Source of the DNA: Allokutzneria sp. A3M-2-11 16
GTDB lineage: Bacteria > Actinomycetota > Actinomycetes > Mycobacteriales > Pseudonocardiaceae
Assembly (NCBI RefSeq): GCF_024213555.1
Contig: NZ_JANAVO010000018.1
Coordinates: forward strand, 1 to 64,000
Reading direction: 5' to 3'
DNA: 64,000 nucleotides
In this document: piece after piece, positions 26,096 to 33,354 of the stretch
Position numbering within the stretch: the first letter of the stretch is position 1
Layout: each line of letters opens with the position of its first letter
Position numbers and translations under genes: made by a program
Notes under the pieces: generated by a model
Database searches by the model: none
Seen by the model: only the letters and a program-made list of their open reading frames with translations
Told to the model about the DNA's origin: nothing

Positions 26096-27423
26096 AGACC
26101 AAGGCGGGCCTCGCGGTCGTGCTCGCCGCCGCGTTCATGGGGCAGGTGGACGGGTTCGTCGTCACCGTGGCGTCTCCGGTGATCCAGCGCGAGCTGCCCG
26201 CGAGCTTCGGACAGGTGCAGCTGATCGGCGCCGCCTACGTGATCGCCGCCGCGGCCGGGCTGATCACCGGCGCCCGGCTGGGCGACCGCTACGGCCGTCG
26301 CCGGGTCTTCCTGGTGGGCGTCGCCGGGTTCACCGCGGCGTCGGCGGTGTGCGGCCTGGCCCCGACCGCGGAGCTGCTGATTGCCGCGCGGTTCGCCCAG
26401 GGCGCGGCGGCCTCGCTGCTGCTCCCCCAGTTGCTCGCGCTGATCCGCTCGATGTTCCTCGACGAGACCGAGCGCGCCCGCGCCATCGGGTGGTACGGCG
26501 TGGTGATCGGTCTTGGCGTGATCTCCGGTCTCGCCGGTGGCGGGCTGGTGACGCGGCTGGACTGGCGGCTGGCGTTCCTGATCAACGTGCCGGTCGGCGT
26601 GGTGATCCTCGCGTTGGGGCCCAAGGTGATCGCCGAGACCGACCGCGGTCTCACCCGCCTCGATCCCACGGGTGCCGGGCTGACCGTGCTCGCGCTGCCC
26701 GCCTTGGTGGCACCGCTCGTGCTCGGCGCGGAGTCCGGCGGCGCGGTGTGGCCGTGGCTCAGCGTTCTGCTCGGCGCCCTCACCCTGGCGGTTTTGGCCG
26801 TCCAGCAACGAAAATCGTCCAGCCCGCTGTTCCCTCCGCGAGTGGTGACCGCGCCCGGCACGCGGACCGGGCTGCTGGCGATCATGGCCTTCTTCGGTGG
26901 CAACGCCGGGTTGTTCTTCGTGTTCACCTTCCACACGCAGGCCGCACTCGGCGTGGAGCCGTTCGCCGCCGGACTGATGTTCGTGCCGCTCGGGATCGGC
27001 TTCGCGGTGGGGTCGTGGTGGGGCGGCCGGTTGGCCCCCCGCCTCGGCGGACGCCTGCCGGTGCTGGGTTGCCTCGGGCTGGCCACCGCCCTGTCCGCGC
27101 ATCTCCTTGTGGGCCAACTGGTTCCGCACGCCCAGCACGTGCTGCTGGCCGTCGCGATCGGGCTCACCGGGCTGGCCCAGGGACTCGTGGTGTCGTCCCT
27201 GGTGACGTCACTGTTCGGCCGGGTGTCGGTCGCGGACGCGGGAACGGTTTCCGGCCTTGCTGCCACCGCGACGCAGGTGGGCCTCGCGACCGGTTACGCC
27301 GCGGTCGGCGCCTGGTACCGGCTCGTTCTCGGTGCGGCCCCGGGCCAGGCTTATTCGGCCGCCATGGCGGTGCTCATCGTGCTCGCCCTCGGCACAGCGG
27401 CGTTGTGTCACCGAAGGCGCTGA
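26092..27423 (+). CDS. MFS exporter (DHA2-like)
   Basis: 443 residues, start ATG 26092 overlapping the NRPS stop. Hydrophobicity suggests 13-14 helices; '[14 protein letters not shown]' is the loop 2-3 motif A and '[17 protein letters not shown]' the motif-C-like helix region of drug:proton antiporters. As the last gene of the operon it is the likely exporter of the lipopeptide or its metal complex. Its 3' end overlaps the convergent gene at 27408 by 16 bp. Confidence 0.9.
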   Translation: MKTKAGLAVVLAAAFMGQVDGFVVTVASPVIQRELPASFGQVQLIGAAYVIAAAAGLITGARLGDRYGRRRVFLVGVAGFTAASAVCGLAPTAELLIAARFAQGAAASLLLPQLLALIRSMFLDETERARAIGWYGVVIGLGVISGLAGGGLVTRLDWRLAFLINVPVGVVILALGPKVIAETDRGLTRLDPTGAGLTVLALPALVAPLVLGAESGGAVWPWLSVLLGALTLAVLAVQQRKSSSPLFPPRVVTAPGTRTGLLAIMAFFGGNAGLFFVFTFHTQAALGVEPFAAGLMFVPLGIGFAVGSWWGGRLAPRLGGRLPVLGCLGLATALSAHLLVGQLVPHAQHVLLAVAIGLTGLAQGLVVSSLVTSLFGRVSVADAGTVSGLAATATQVGLATGYAAVGAWYRLVLGAAPGQAYSAAMAVLIVLALGTAALCHRRR

Positions 27424-27926
27424 CAGTTCGGGCAGGTGCGCAGCGACAACGTGTCCGCGCCGCGCACCTTCGCCTCGACCTCGTACAGCACCGCGCGCAA
27501 CCACCGCAGCTCCACCGAGGCGGGCATCCGCACGGTGGCAACCCGATGCGGCTCGCAACCGCCCACCACACCGGCCAGCTCGACCTCGACGACGAGCTGA
27601 CCCACTGCGTCGACGATCAGCGCGCAGCTCGGCAGCTGGAGCCTGCCGACCCAGCCGGGCCGCGGCGGGTGCAGCCACACCACGGTCAGCCCGGCCAGGC
27701 CGCCGAACTCCTCGCGGTCGGTGTCGTCGTACACCGACCAGCCACGATCGGCCAGCTCGCCGTGCAGGCGCCCGCACAGCCGCAGCGCGCGCCGCTCCTC
27801 CGCCGTCAACGGGGCGATCGGCTCATCCGGTTCGGTGACAAGGGATTCCAGCGCGGCCAGGTACGACTCACCCGTGCGGCTCGCCCGCGTTCTCGCCGCA
27901 CGCCTGCGGAAGTCCCTCGACAGCAC
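27408..27926 (-). CDS. hypothetical protein with C-terminal CxxC
   Basis: 172 residues from GTG 27926, which sits just past the stop of the HAF-repeat gene. The protein begins with basic residues (VLSRDFRRRAARTRAS), contains several tryptophans ('VVWLHPPRPGWVGRLQLPS') and ends with '[14 protein letters not shown]', a lone CPNC pair that could be half a zinc knuckle. No family recognised. It is probably transcribed with the upstream secreted HAF-repeat protein and converges on the exporter gene with a 16-bp overlap. Confidence 0.6.
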   Translation of the reverse strand: MLSRDFRRRAARTRASRTGESYLAALESLVTEPDEPIAPLTAEERRALRLCGRLHGELADRGWSVYDDTDREEFGGLAGLTVVWLHPPRPGWVGRLQLPSCALIVDAVGQLVVEVELAGVVGGCEPHRVATVRMPASVELRWLRAVLYEVEAKVRGADTLSLRTCPNCQRLR

Positions 27927-27928
27927 GG

Positions 27929-28897
27929 TTATCGCGGGAGCGTCCACCGCACCGGCAGGGAACCCGATGTCCCCACGGCGACGCCGGTGTTGCTGAGCGA
28001 GTAGGGATAGCTGTGGTCGCCGAGCCCGTTCAAGGTGGTGATGACGCCCGCCGGGGTCCACGCGGTCGCCGTTCGCCTGCCGCCCTCGTCCTCGATGCTG
28101 CCGAGAACGCGTCCCGAGTCGTCGATGTCGTTCGCGTCCGGGATGAAACCGGCAGGCGCCGGGATGTCGCTGATCTCACCGGCTCGACTCCACTTCACCG
28201 CCCCGACCGTCCCGTCGAGCCGCCAGGCCGACCCGACGATCGTCCCGTCGCGGTTGATCGCGTTCGCCGTGCTGTAGCGGTCCTTGCCCGGGTGCGTCGC
28301 GAGCGCGGTGACGGCGCCACTGGGATCCCAGCGCACGGCTTTCCATTCGCCACCAATGCGATCAGAGACACCTACGGCCACACCGCTGTCGTTGATCGCC
28401 GCCGGCCTGCTCCCCGTGTCGCCCGGGAGGACCTGGAGATCGCTGCGCTGCCCCTCGTTCGACCAGCGAACCGGTCGCGAGTTGCCCCGGCCGTCGCTCA
28501 TCGTGCCGATGACCGTGCCGTGCTCGTTGATCGCGGTCGCGCGGGTGTCCTTGCCGTCCAACGCTTTCACGGCGCCGCTGCGGTCCCACCGCACCGCGAC
28601 GCCCGACTTGTGGTCCGGTGTCAGGCTCAACCCCACGACGGTGCCCGAGGCGTTGATCGCCTCCGCCCGGCCGATGCCGCGATCCGACAGGGTGGGGAGC
28701 AGCCTGGGCTTGCCGTCGCGTCCCCACAGCACGGCGCGGGACAGGGTCGTCGGACTGTAGCTGTAGCCCGCGATCAGGCCGGAGTCGTTCACCGCAACGG
28801 GTTCGACGGACGCGTCAGCGCTGATGTCCGCGGGTCGTTCCAGCTGAGTGGGCGCGACCGGGGCAAGGGCCAGCAGCGCCACTACAACAGTGTTCAT
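27929..28897 (-). CDS. secreted HAF-repeat beta-propeller-like protein
   Basis: 322 residues with a short N-terminal signal (NTVVVALLALAPVAP). The rest is a series of about seven repeats of the form 'AINxxGTVVGxxxxxxG...AVRWD': 'VAVNDSGLIAGYS', 'AINASGTVVGLSL', 'AINEHGTVIGTMS', 'AINDSGVAVGVSD', 'AINRDGTIVGSAW', 'DIDDSGRVLGSIE' and 'SLSNTGVAVGTSG'. This is the HAF repeat, thought to form a beta-propeller outside the cell; ligands are unknown. It precedes the CPNC protein on the same strand. Confidence 0.82.
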   Translation of the reverse strand: MNTVVVALLALAPVAPTQLERPADISADASVEPVAVNDSGLIAGYSYSPTTLSRAVLWGRDGKPRLLPTLSDRGIGRAEAINASGTVVGLSLTPDHKSGVAVRWDRSGAVKALDGKDTRATAINEHGTVIGTMSDGRGNSRPVRWSNEGQRSDLQVLPGDTGSRPAAINDSGVAVGVSDRIGGEWKAVRWDPSGAVTALATHPGKDRYSTANAINRDGTIVGSAWRLDGTVGAVKWSRAGEISDIPAPAGFIPDANDIDDSGRVLGSIEDEGGRRTATAWTPAGVITTLNGLGDHSYPYSLSNTGVAVGTSGSLPVRWTLPR

Positions 28898-28906
28898 CCG
28901 CTTCTT

Positions 28907-29596
28907 CTACAGGGGTTCGGCGACGTTCGCGAAGGACCGCCCGAACGTCCACTGTGGACTGTTCAGCGCGCCGAGCGCCTCGGCGAGCGCGTCCCGCACC
29001 CGCTGCTCGGTGGGAACATCACGGCCAAGGTCCCATGCCCACTCGCGGAGCGACGTGGTGGGCTCGGCCAGTCCGCAGGCCGTAAACCGTTCGTAGACGC
29101 CCATGTCCGGATCGACGTTCAGCGCAAAGCCGTGCGTGCTGACACCGCCGCGGATGCGCATGCCGATCGCGGCCACCTTGCGGTCGTCCGGCGTCCAGAC
29201 CCCGACCAGGCTCGTGCCGCCCGGTGGGGTGTCGCGGCGGCGGGCGGGGAAACCGAGGCCGGTCAACGCGGCGATGATGCCGTTCTCCAGCCACCGCACC
29301 ACGTCGGCCGGTCCGCGTTCCCGGACGTCGGCGACGAGATAGCCGACGATCTGGCCGGGCCCGTGGTAGGTGGCCAGGCCGCCGCGGTCGACGGGCACGA
29401 TCGGCAGATCGGCCGGAAGGTGCTCCCGTGGGGTTCGCGGGCCGTACGTGACGACAGGCGGGTGCGACAACAGGAACAGCCGATCACCCGCCGCGCCCGC
29501 CCGGCACTGCTCCGCCCATTCCGCCATCTCCACCACGGCCACGTCGTAAGGAAGCTCACCGAGATCGACCCGTGCCAGCGACCGGAATCCCTGCAT
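28907..29596 (-). CDS. lipB: lipoyl(octanoyl) transferase
   Basis: 229 residues from ATG 29596. LipB moves the octanoyl group from octanoyl-ACP to lipoyl domains. Conserved parts are present: 'LLSHPPVVTYGPR', 'VPVDRGGLATYHGPGQIVGY', catalytic Lys in 'DRKVAAIGMRI' (about residue 139) and catalytic Cys in 'FTACGLAEPTTS' (about 174). No lipA is adjacent, unlike the usual actinobacterial lipB-lipA pair, so this may be an extra copy. It overlaps the end of the GNAT gene by 41 bp and is probably co-transcribed with PadR and GNAT. Confidence 0.93.
   Translation of the reverse strand: MQGFRSLARVDLGELPYDVAVVEMAEWAEQCRAGAAGDRLFLLSHPPVVTYGPRTPREHLPADLPIVPVDRGGLATYHGPGQIVGYLVADVRERGPADVVRWLENGIIAALTGLGFPARRRDTPPGGTSLVGVWTPDDRKVAAIGMRIRGGVSTHGFALNVDPDMGVYERFTACGLAEPTTSLREWAWDLGRDVPTEQRVRDALAEALGALNSPQWTFGRSFANVAEPL
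28947..28959. repeat. iterated palindrome GTCCACTGTGGAC (in lipB)
   Basis: Exact copy in the 3' end of lipB. Confidence 0.8.
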
Positions 29597-30137
29597 CACC
29601 CACTCCTAGCCTCGAGCCGATCCACACCTCGCGCAGCTCGCCGCGATGAGTGTCCACCGCCGTGCCGTCCATGCTGAACCCGGTAGCCAGCGCCACTCTA
29701 CGAGAAGGCCAATTGCCCACAGTGGCACGCCAAAGCACCACGGTGACCGCGCGCTCGCGAATGCCCCAGTCCATCACCAGCCGGGCAGCCCTGCCGCACA
29801 CCCCGCGGCCCCGGACGCCGGGATGCACGCCGAAAGCGATCTCGTACACGCCCTCACCGCGATCACGGAGACCGATCGAACCCGAGAACCGAAACCGGCC
29901 GTCGCTGTGCTCGGCCTCGATGGCGAACAACGCCTCGCTGCCGTCGGCCCACACCGCTGGTGCTCTCTCGGACACGAACTTCACCGCGTCCTCGCGACGA
30001 TACGGGGAAGGCACGGCGGTCCACCGCTGCGTTTCCGGGTCCGCGCACTGCACAACGACATCGTCCACATCGGACAGTCGATGCGCGCGCAGGGTCACCA
30101 CGCCATCCGTCAGCGCGGGTACGTTCGCCGGGCTCAC
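29556..30137 (-). CDS. GNAT acetyltransferase, RimJ/RimL-like
   Basis: 193 residues. The GTG at 30137 overlaps the PadR stop (GTGA), which decides the start. 'VTLRAHRLSDVDDVVVQC' opens an Acetyltransf_3-type domain; 'YEIAFGVHPGVRGRGVCGRAA' is the acetyl-CoA-binding motif A, and 'NWPSRRVALATGF' the usual motif B region. It probably acetylates a protein N-terminus or a small molecule. The C-terminal tail overlaps lipB. Confidence 0.85.
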   Translation of the reverse strand: MSPANVPALTDGVVTLRAHRLSDVDDVVVQCADPETQRWTAVPSPYRREDAVKFVSERAPAVWADGSEALFAIEAEHSDGRFRFSGSIGLRDRGEGVYEIAFGVHPGVRGRGVCGRAARLVMDWGIRERAVTVVLWRATVGNWPSRRVALATGFSMDGTAVDTHRGELREVWIGSRLGVGDAGIPVAGTGRSR

Positions 30138-30682
30138 CGACGCTCCAGAAGCCGCAGCACGGTGGTGGACCACTCGATGTTCGCCTGCTCGTAAGCACGC
30201 CCGCCGAGCAAAGTCAGATACGTGCCGATCCCCTCGGCCTCGCGCACGTACGAGTCCTCGTCCCTGCCGTCGAGGAGGTCCTCGCGGAGCCGGTCGTAGC
30301 GGGCGAGCTTGTCACGGGCCTGCTCCAGGCGTGCGGACATGGCTTCGCACAAGGCTTCCCGGTCTCCGACGTCCAGCGCCCGCAGCTTGACCAGGAGGTC
30401 GTCGCGCATCGCCGCGGGGCGGGTCGGCTCCGCGGTGAACGCCCGCAGCTCCGCGCGGCCGGTCGCGGTGAGGGCGAACACGCGCTTGTTGGGGCGCCGC
30501 TGCTGCTCGACGACCCGCCCGCTCACCAGCCCGGCCTGCTCGAGCTGGTCGAGCTCGCGGTAGAGCTGCTGGGGCGTGGCCGACCAGAAGTTCGCCACGG
30601 ACACGTCGAAGCGCTTCGCGAGCTCGTAGCCGGACGCGTCCCCGTCCAGCAGCGCGGCGAGCACCGCATGACGCAGAGCCAT
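30134..30682 (-). CDS. PadR-family repressor
   Basis: 182 residues: an N-terminal winged helix ('LRHAVLAALLDGDASGYELA', 'LYRELDQLEQAGLVSGR', then 'RPNKRVFALTATGRAEL') and a C-terminal helical dimerisation region (about 95-182), the normal two-domain PadR layout. It heads a three-gene run with GNAT and lipB. Its own 5' side carries repeat copy 3, so any operator would be within about 50 bp of its start; none is obvious. Confidence 0.9.
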   Translation of the reverse strand: MALRHAVLAALLDGDASGYELAKRFDVSVANFWSATPQQLYRELDQLEQAGLVSGRVVEQQRRPNKRVFALTATGRAELRAFTAEPTRPAAMRDDLLVKLRALDVGDREALCEAMSARLEQARDKLARYDRLREDLLDGRDEDSYVREAEGIGTYLTLLGGRAYEQANIEWSTTVLRLLERR

Positions 30683-30720
30683 CTCTGTTCAGCCTCCCCA
30701 AGCGAGCCCGCACCCGTCCC

Positions 30721-30892
30721 GCACACCAAGTAAACTCTGCCCGTGCACTCCACCCGCCCGTCCACCCCATCCCCGGCGCGCGCGGTCTAGAGAACCCCGT
30801 TTCGTACTCATAACGGGAAAAAGAGCGCTCCAAAATCCCGACAAGAGTACGAAACGGGTTCTTCGGCGACCTCAGCACAGGATGAGGGGGTC
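30721..30892 (+). repeat. palindromic repeat element, copy 3
   Basis: GCACACCAAG-TAAACT (30731-30736), GTG after 6 nt, the 15-codon ORF, TCTAGAGAACC, then palindrome arms CCCGTTTCGTACTC (30796-30809) and GAGTACGAAACGGG (30845-30858) with CGGG/CCCG and GAGCGCTC inside, and the right flank GGCGACCTCAGCACAGGATG. It lies in a divergent gap between PadR and the NTF2-like gene. Confidence 0.85.
30743..30790 (+). CDS. leaderless 15-codon ORF of repeat copy 3
   Basis: Start GTG, then HSTRPSTPSPARAV and TAG. It is most like copy 5 (MPLIRPSTPSTARAV). The differences between these two are amino-acid-changing, so the peptide sequence itself seems under weak constraint while length and stop are kept. Confidence 0.4.
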   Translation: MHSTRPSTPSPARAV

Positions 30893-30950
30893 CCGCCGAG
30901 GTTCTGGGGCGAGCACGGACGGCGTCACGACCAGGTACGAGCACAGGCTA

Positions 30951-30963
30951 GTGTCGGTGACAC
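30951..30963. promoter_or_regulatory. inverted repeat GTGTCGGTGACAC before NTF2-like gene
   Basis: GTGTC-GGT-GACAC is a perfect 5-bp inverted repeat 35 bp before GTG 30998, followed by TTGTTGAC and AGGAGG. The position suits an operator or promoter element for the two-gene unit 30998-31824. Regulator unknown; PadR at 30134 is the nearest candidate. Confidence 0.4.
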
Positions 30964-30997
30964 CTATTCAACTTGTTGACTATCCAGGAGGCAAGCC

Positions 30998-31369
30998 GTG
31001 CGCGCGTTCCGACTCGCGGTCGAAGCACAGGACATGGAGGCGGCCGTCGCGTTGCTGGCCGACGACGTCGTCTTCCGCAGCCCCGTCGTCTTCCGCCCCT
31101 ACCAGGGTCGCGCCGCGGTGGCGACGATCTTGCGAGCCGTGTTCCGGGTGTTCGAGGACTTCCGCTACGAGCGCGAGATCGGTGCTCCGGACGCGGCCGA
31201 CCAGGTGCTCGTCTTCCGCGCCCGCGTCGGGGATCGCGAGATCGAGGGAGCGGACTTCCTGCACCTCGACGAGAACGGCCGGATCGGCGAGTTCACCGTG
31301 ATGGTCCGTCCGCTCAGCGCGGCACACGCGCTGGCCGACGCGATGCGGGCGGAGCTGGAGGCGGGATGA
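30998..31369 (+). CDS. SnoaL/NTF2-like protein
   Basis: 123 residues from GTG 30998, chosen because AGGAGG lies 7 nt upstream. 'RLAVEAQDMEAAVALLADDV', 'VVFRPYQGRAAVATILRAVF' and 'HLDENGRIGEFTVMVRPL' are the usual pattern of nuclear-transport-factor-2-like cone folds. Its role is unknown; such proteins are often isomerases or ligand binders. It overlaps the next gene by 4 nt (ATGA), so the two are co-expressed. Confidence 0.85.
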   Translation: MRAFRLAVEAQDMEAAVALLADDVVFRSPVVFRPYQGRAAVATILRAVFRVFEDFRYEREIGAPDAADQVLVFRARVGDREIEGADFLHLDENGRIGEFTVMVRPLSAAHALADAMRAELEAG

Positions 31370-31824
31370 CGGGCGGGATGGCACCGCCCCACCTGGACGA
31401 GCACGCGGTCACCGTCGACGCCGCGCCGGAAGCGGTCTGGGCCGCGCTCGGCGACGTGCTCGACCGCACCTTCTCCGGGGCCGTCGCGCAGACCTACGCA
31501 CGGCTCGTCGGCTGCCCGGACCACGCCGCCTCGGGGCCGCGCCCGCTGGCGGAGGGCTCGACCATCGCCGGATTCCGGGTGACAGCGGCGGTGCCGCCCT
31601 CCGAGTTGCTCCTCGAAGGACGGCACCGTTTTTCCACTTACGCCCTCGTCTTCCGCATCGACCGCGTGGCCCCGAACCGAACGCGGCTGCGAGCCGAGAG
31701 CCGGGCCGCCTTCCCCGGAGCCGCGGGCCGCCTCTACCGCGCGCTCGTCATCGGGACCGGCGGCCACGTGTTCGGCGTCCGCAGGCTGCTCTCCGGCGTC
31801 GCTACGCGGGCCCGCTCCAGGTGA
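31366..31824 (+). CDS. SRPBCC/DUF2867-like small protein
   Basis: 152 residues, ATG overlapping the previous stop. 'EHAVTVDAAPEAVWAALGDV' is the typical first strand-helix of START/SRPBCC ligand-binding folds; 'GSTIAGFRVTAAVPPSELL', 'GRHRFSTYALVFRIDRVAPN' and 'ESRAAFPGAAGRLYRALVIG' continue the pattern. It probably binds a hydrophobic ligand. Together with the NTF2-like partner it may form a small ligand-handling pair; there is no evidence of substrate. Its end overlaps the convergent lipoprotein gene by 23 bp. Confidence 0.75.
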   Translation: MTGGMAPPHLDEHAVTVDAAPEAVWAALGDVLDRTFSGAVAQTYARLVGCPDHAASGPRPLAEGSTIAGFRVTAAVPPSELLLEGRHRFSTYALVFRIDRVAPNRTRLRAESRAAFPGAAGRLYRALVIGTGGHVFGVRRLLSGVATRARSR

Positions 31825-32443
31825 TCTGGGTCCGGTCGAGGTCCACGTAGAAGTCGAACACGACCTTGTCCAGCCGCTGCCCGGCGGGAGCGATGTACAC
31901 GCCGCACTCGGTGTAGGACGCGCCGACCGCGAGGGACTCCGGCGAGTCGCCCTCGCAGAGCCGGAACTTGCCGAGGAGGGTGAGCCTGCTCATCTCGTCA
32001 CCGGCGGGGTTGAGCGCCTCGATGAGCCCGAAGATGCCGCCCGGCTCCATCGCGGTGGGCCCGATGTTGCGGAACTTCATGGTGACGTAGTACGGCTCCC
32101 CGTTCTTCGACGAGGCGTCGAGCTCGAAGTTCTTGAGGTCGGAGATCGCGCCCTTCTTCGCCGAGACCGCGGTGACCTCCAGCGTGGTCGTCTCCTTGCT
32201 GAGGGTCTTGACCGAGTAGCGGACCTTGGCGGCCTGCCCGACGGTGAGCGTGCTCCCGGTGGGGGTGAGCGAGGAGTCCGGGGCCGCGGCCGTCGTGGTG
32301 CGCTCCGTCGTCGTGTTCACCGAAGACGTCGGGTTCAGCGAGGACGGGGGTTCGGCGGCGGACGGCTGACCCACCGTGGCGCCGCAGCCGGTCACCGCGA
32401 ACGCGGCGACGCACACGACGGCGAGGATGTTCTTGTGCTGCAT
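31802..32443 (-). CDS. secreted lipoprotein, DUF4352-like
   Basis: 213 residues with a lipobox (signal QHKNILAVVCVAAFAV then TGC), so the Cys at about residue 20 should be lipidated. A Ser/Thr/Pro-rich linker (about 25-60) precedes a beta-sandwich domain with 'VGQAAKVRYSVKTLSKETTT' and 'PYYVTMKFRNIGPTAMEP', as in DUF4352/telomeric-repeat-like immunoprotective extracellular domains. It has two further cysteines ('FRLCEGD', 'YTECGV') that may pair. Function unknown. It is followed on the same strand by nothing, and preceded by the membrane gene at 32514. Confidence 0.75.
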   Translation of the reverse strand: MQHKNILAVVCVAAFAVTGCGATVGQPSAAEPPSSLNPTSSVNTTTERTTTAAAPDSSLTPTGSTLTVGQAAKVRYSVKTLSKETTTLEVTAVSAKKGAISDLKNFELDASSKNGEPYYVTMKFRNIGPTAMEPGGIFGLIEALNPAGDEMSRLTLLGKFRLCEGDSPESLAVGASYTECGVYIAPAGQRLDKVVFDFYVDLDRTQITWSGPA

Positions 32444-32513
32444 GGTGTTCCTTCATCCGGGAAACCCGTCGCCCGACCGCGTCGATGGCGCGGCCGGGCG
32501 ACCGGTCGTCGAG

Positions 32514-33251
32514 TCAGCTGCTGCGGCGGGCCCTGCGGAACTGCTTGCGCGCCTTGACGTAGGCGTTGCTCGGGCCGAGCCAGACCAGCACGACGGCCAC
32601 GACGGCGAACCCGAGGTTGAACCCGTTGAGGACCTTGGTGAGCGTCGGCGTCGCGTCCATCATGTCCCAGACCAGCAGCCAGCCCATCAACGGGACGAAC
32701 AGGCTGTACAGCACCCGCGCCCAGGTCTGGCCGATCCGCAGCGACGCCACCAGCGCCAGGAAGATCCCCGCGAAGATCAGCCAGAAGACCGCCCGGTTCC
32801 ACAGGATCTCGTAGCCGGCCGCGTCGGCCAGCTCCGTCACGTCGCCGCTGGTGTCCAGGCCCATCGAGGCCACCAGCAGCGACGGGCCGATGGTCATGAT
32901 CACCGCCGCGGTGATGATCCCGGTCAGCGCCGACGCCGCGGCGGACAACGCCCCGTACAGCAGCGTTTTCGGGACCTGCGGGGCCTCCGGCTCCACCGCG
33001 GCCGTGGCCACCGTGGGACCGTCGTCGGTCACCTGGAACCCCCGCGGCGGGGTGGGCTGCGGCCGGGGCTGGTGCTGCTGTGCCTGGTGCTGCTGTTGCG
33101 GCTGCACCCGGTGCTGCTGGGGGTGCGGCGGCCGCTGCTGCGCGCCCGGGTTGGCGCCGTAGTGCTGCTGCCCGGTCTGGGGGCGGCCGGGGTACTGCTG
33201 CGGTGCCGGCCCCCGGCGCGGTGCAGCCGGGGGGTGGTGATGCGCGTTCAC
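32514..33251 (-). CDS. four-helix membrane protein with Gln/Pro/His-rich N-terminus
   Basis: 245 residues from GTG 33251 (GGAAAGGA upstream). Residues 1-75 are low-complexity (runs of Gln, Pro and His such as 'PQQQHQAQQHQPRPQ'), probably cytoplasmic. Four hydrophobic helices follow: near 'LYGALSAAASALTGIITAAV', 'FWLIFAGIFLALVASL', 'VLYSLFVPLMGWLLVW' and 'LGFAVVAVVLVWLG', ending with a basic tail. This layout is common among actinobacterial wall/division-associated hypotheticals; no function is known. The next gene on the strand is the lipoprotein. Confidence 0.75.
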   Translation of the reverse strand: MNAHHHPPAAPRRGPAPQQYPGRPQTGQQHYGANPGAQQRPPHPQQHRVQPQQQHQAQQHQPRPQPTPPRGFQVTDDGPTVATAAVEPEAPQVPKTLLYGALSAAASALTGIITAAVIMTIGPSLLVASMGLDTSGDVTELADAAGYEILWNRAVFWLIFAGIFLALVASLRIGQTWARVLYSLFVPLMGWLLVWDMMDATPTLTKVLNGFNLGFAVVAVVLVWLGPSNAYVKARKQFRRARRSS

Positions 33252-33354
33252 GTGCTTCCTTTCCGGGCGCCCCAACGAGGAGCGACTGTCCTTCATGCGT
33301 GAGGCCGCGAAGCTAGGAGGAGGCGCCACACAGCCACCACATGGCGGAACCGGC

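Noticed and set aside
28013-29677. 554-codon plus-strand frame over the HAF and lipB genes
   Set aside because: The minus strand shows repeats and catalytic residues; this frame does not.
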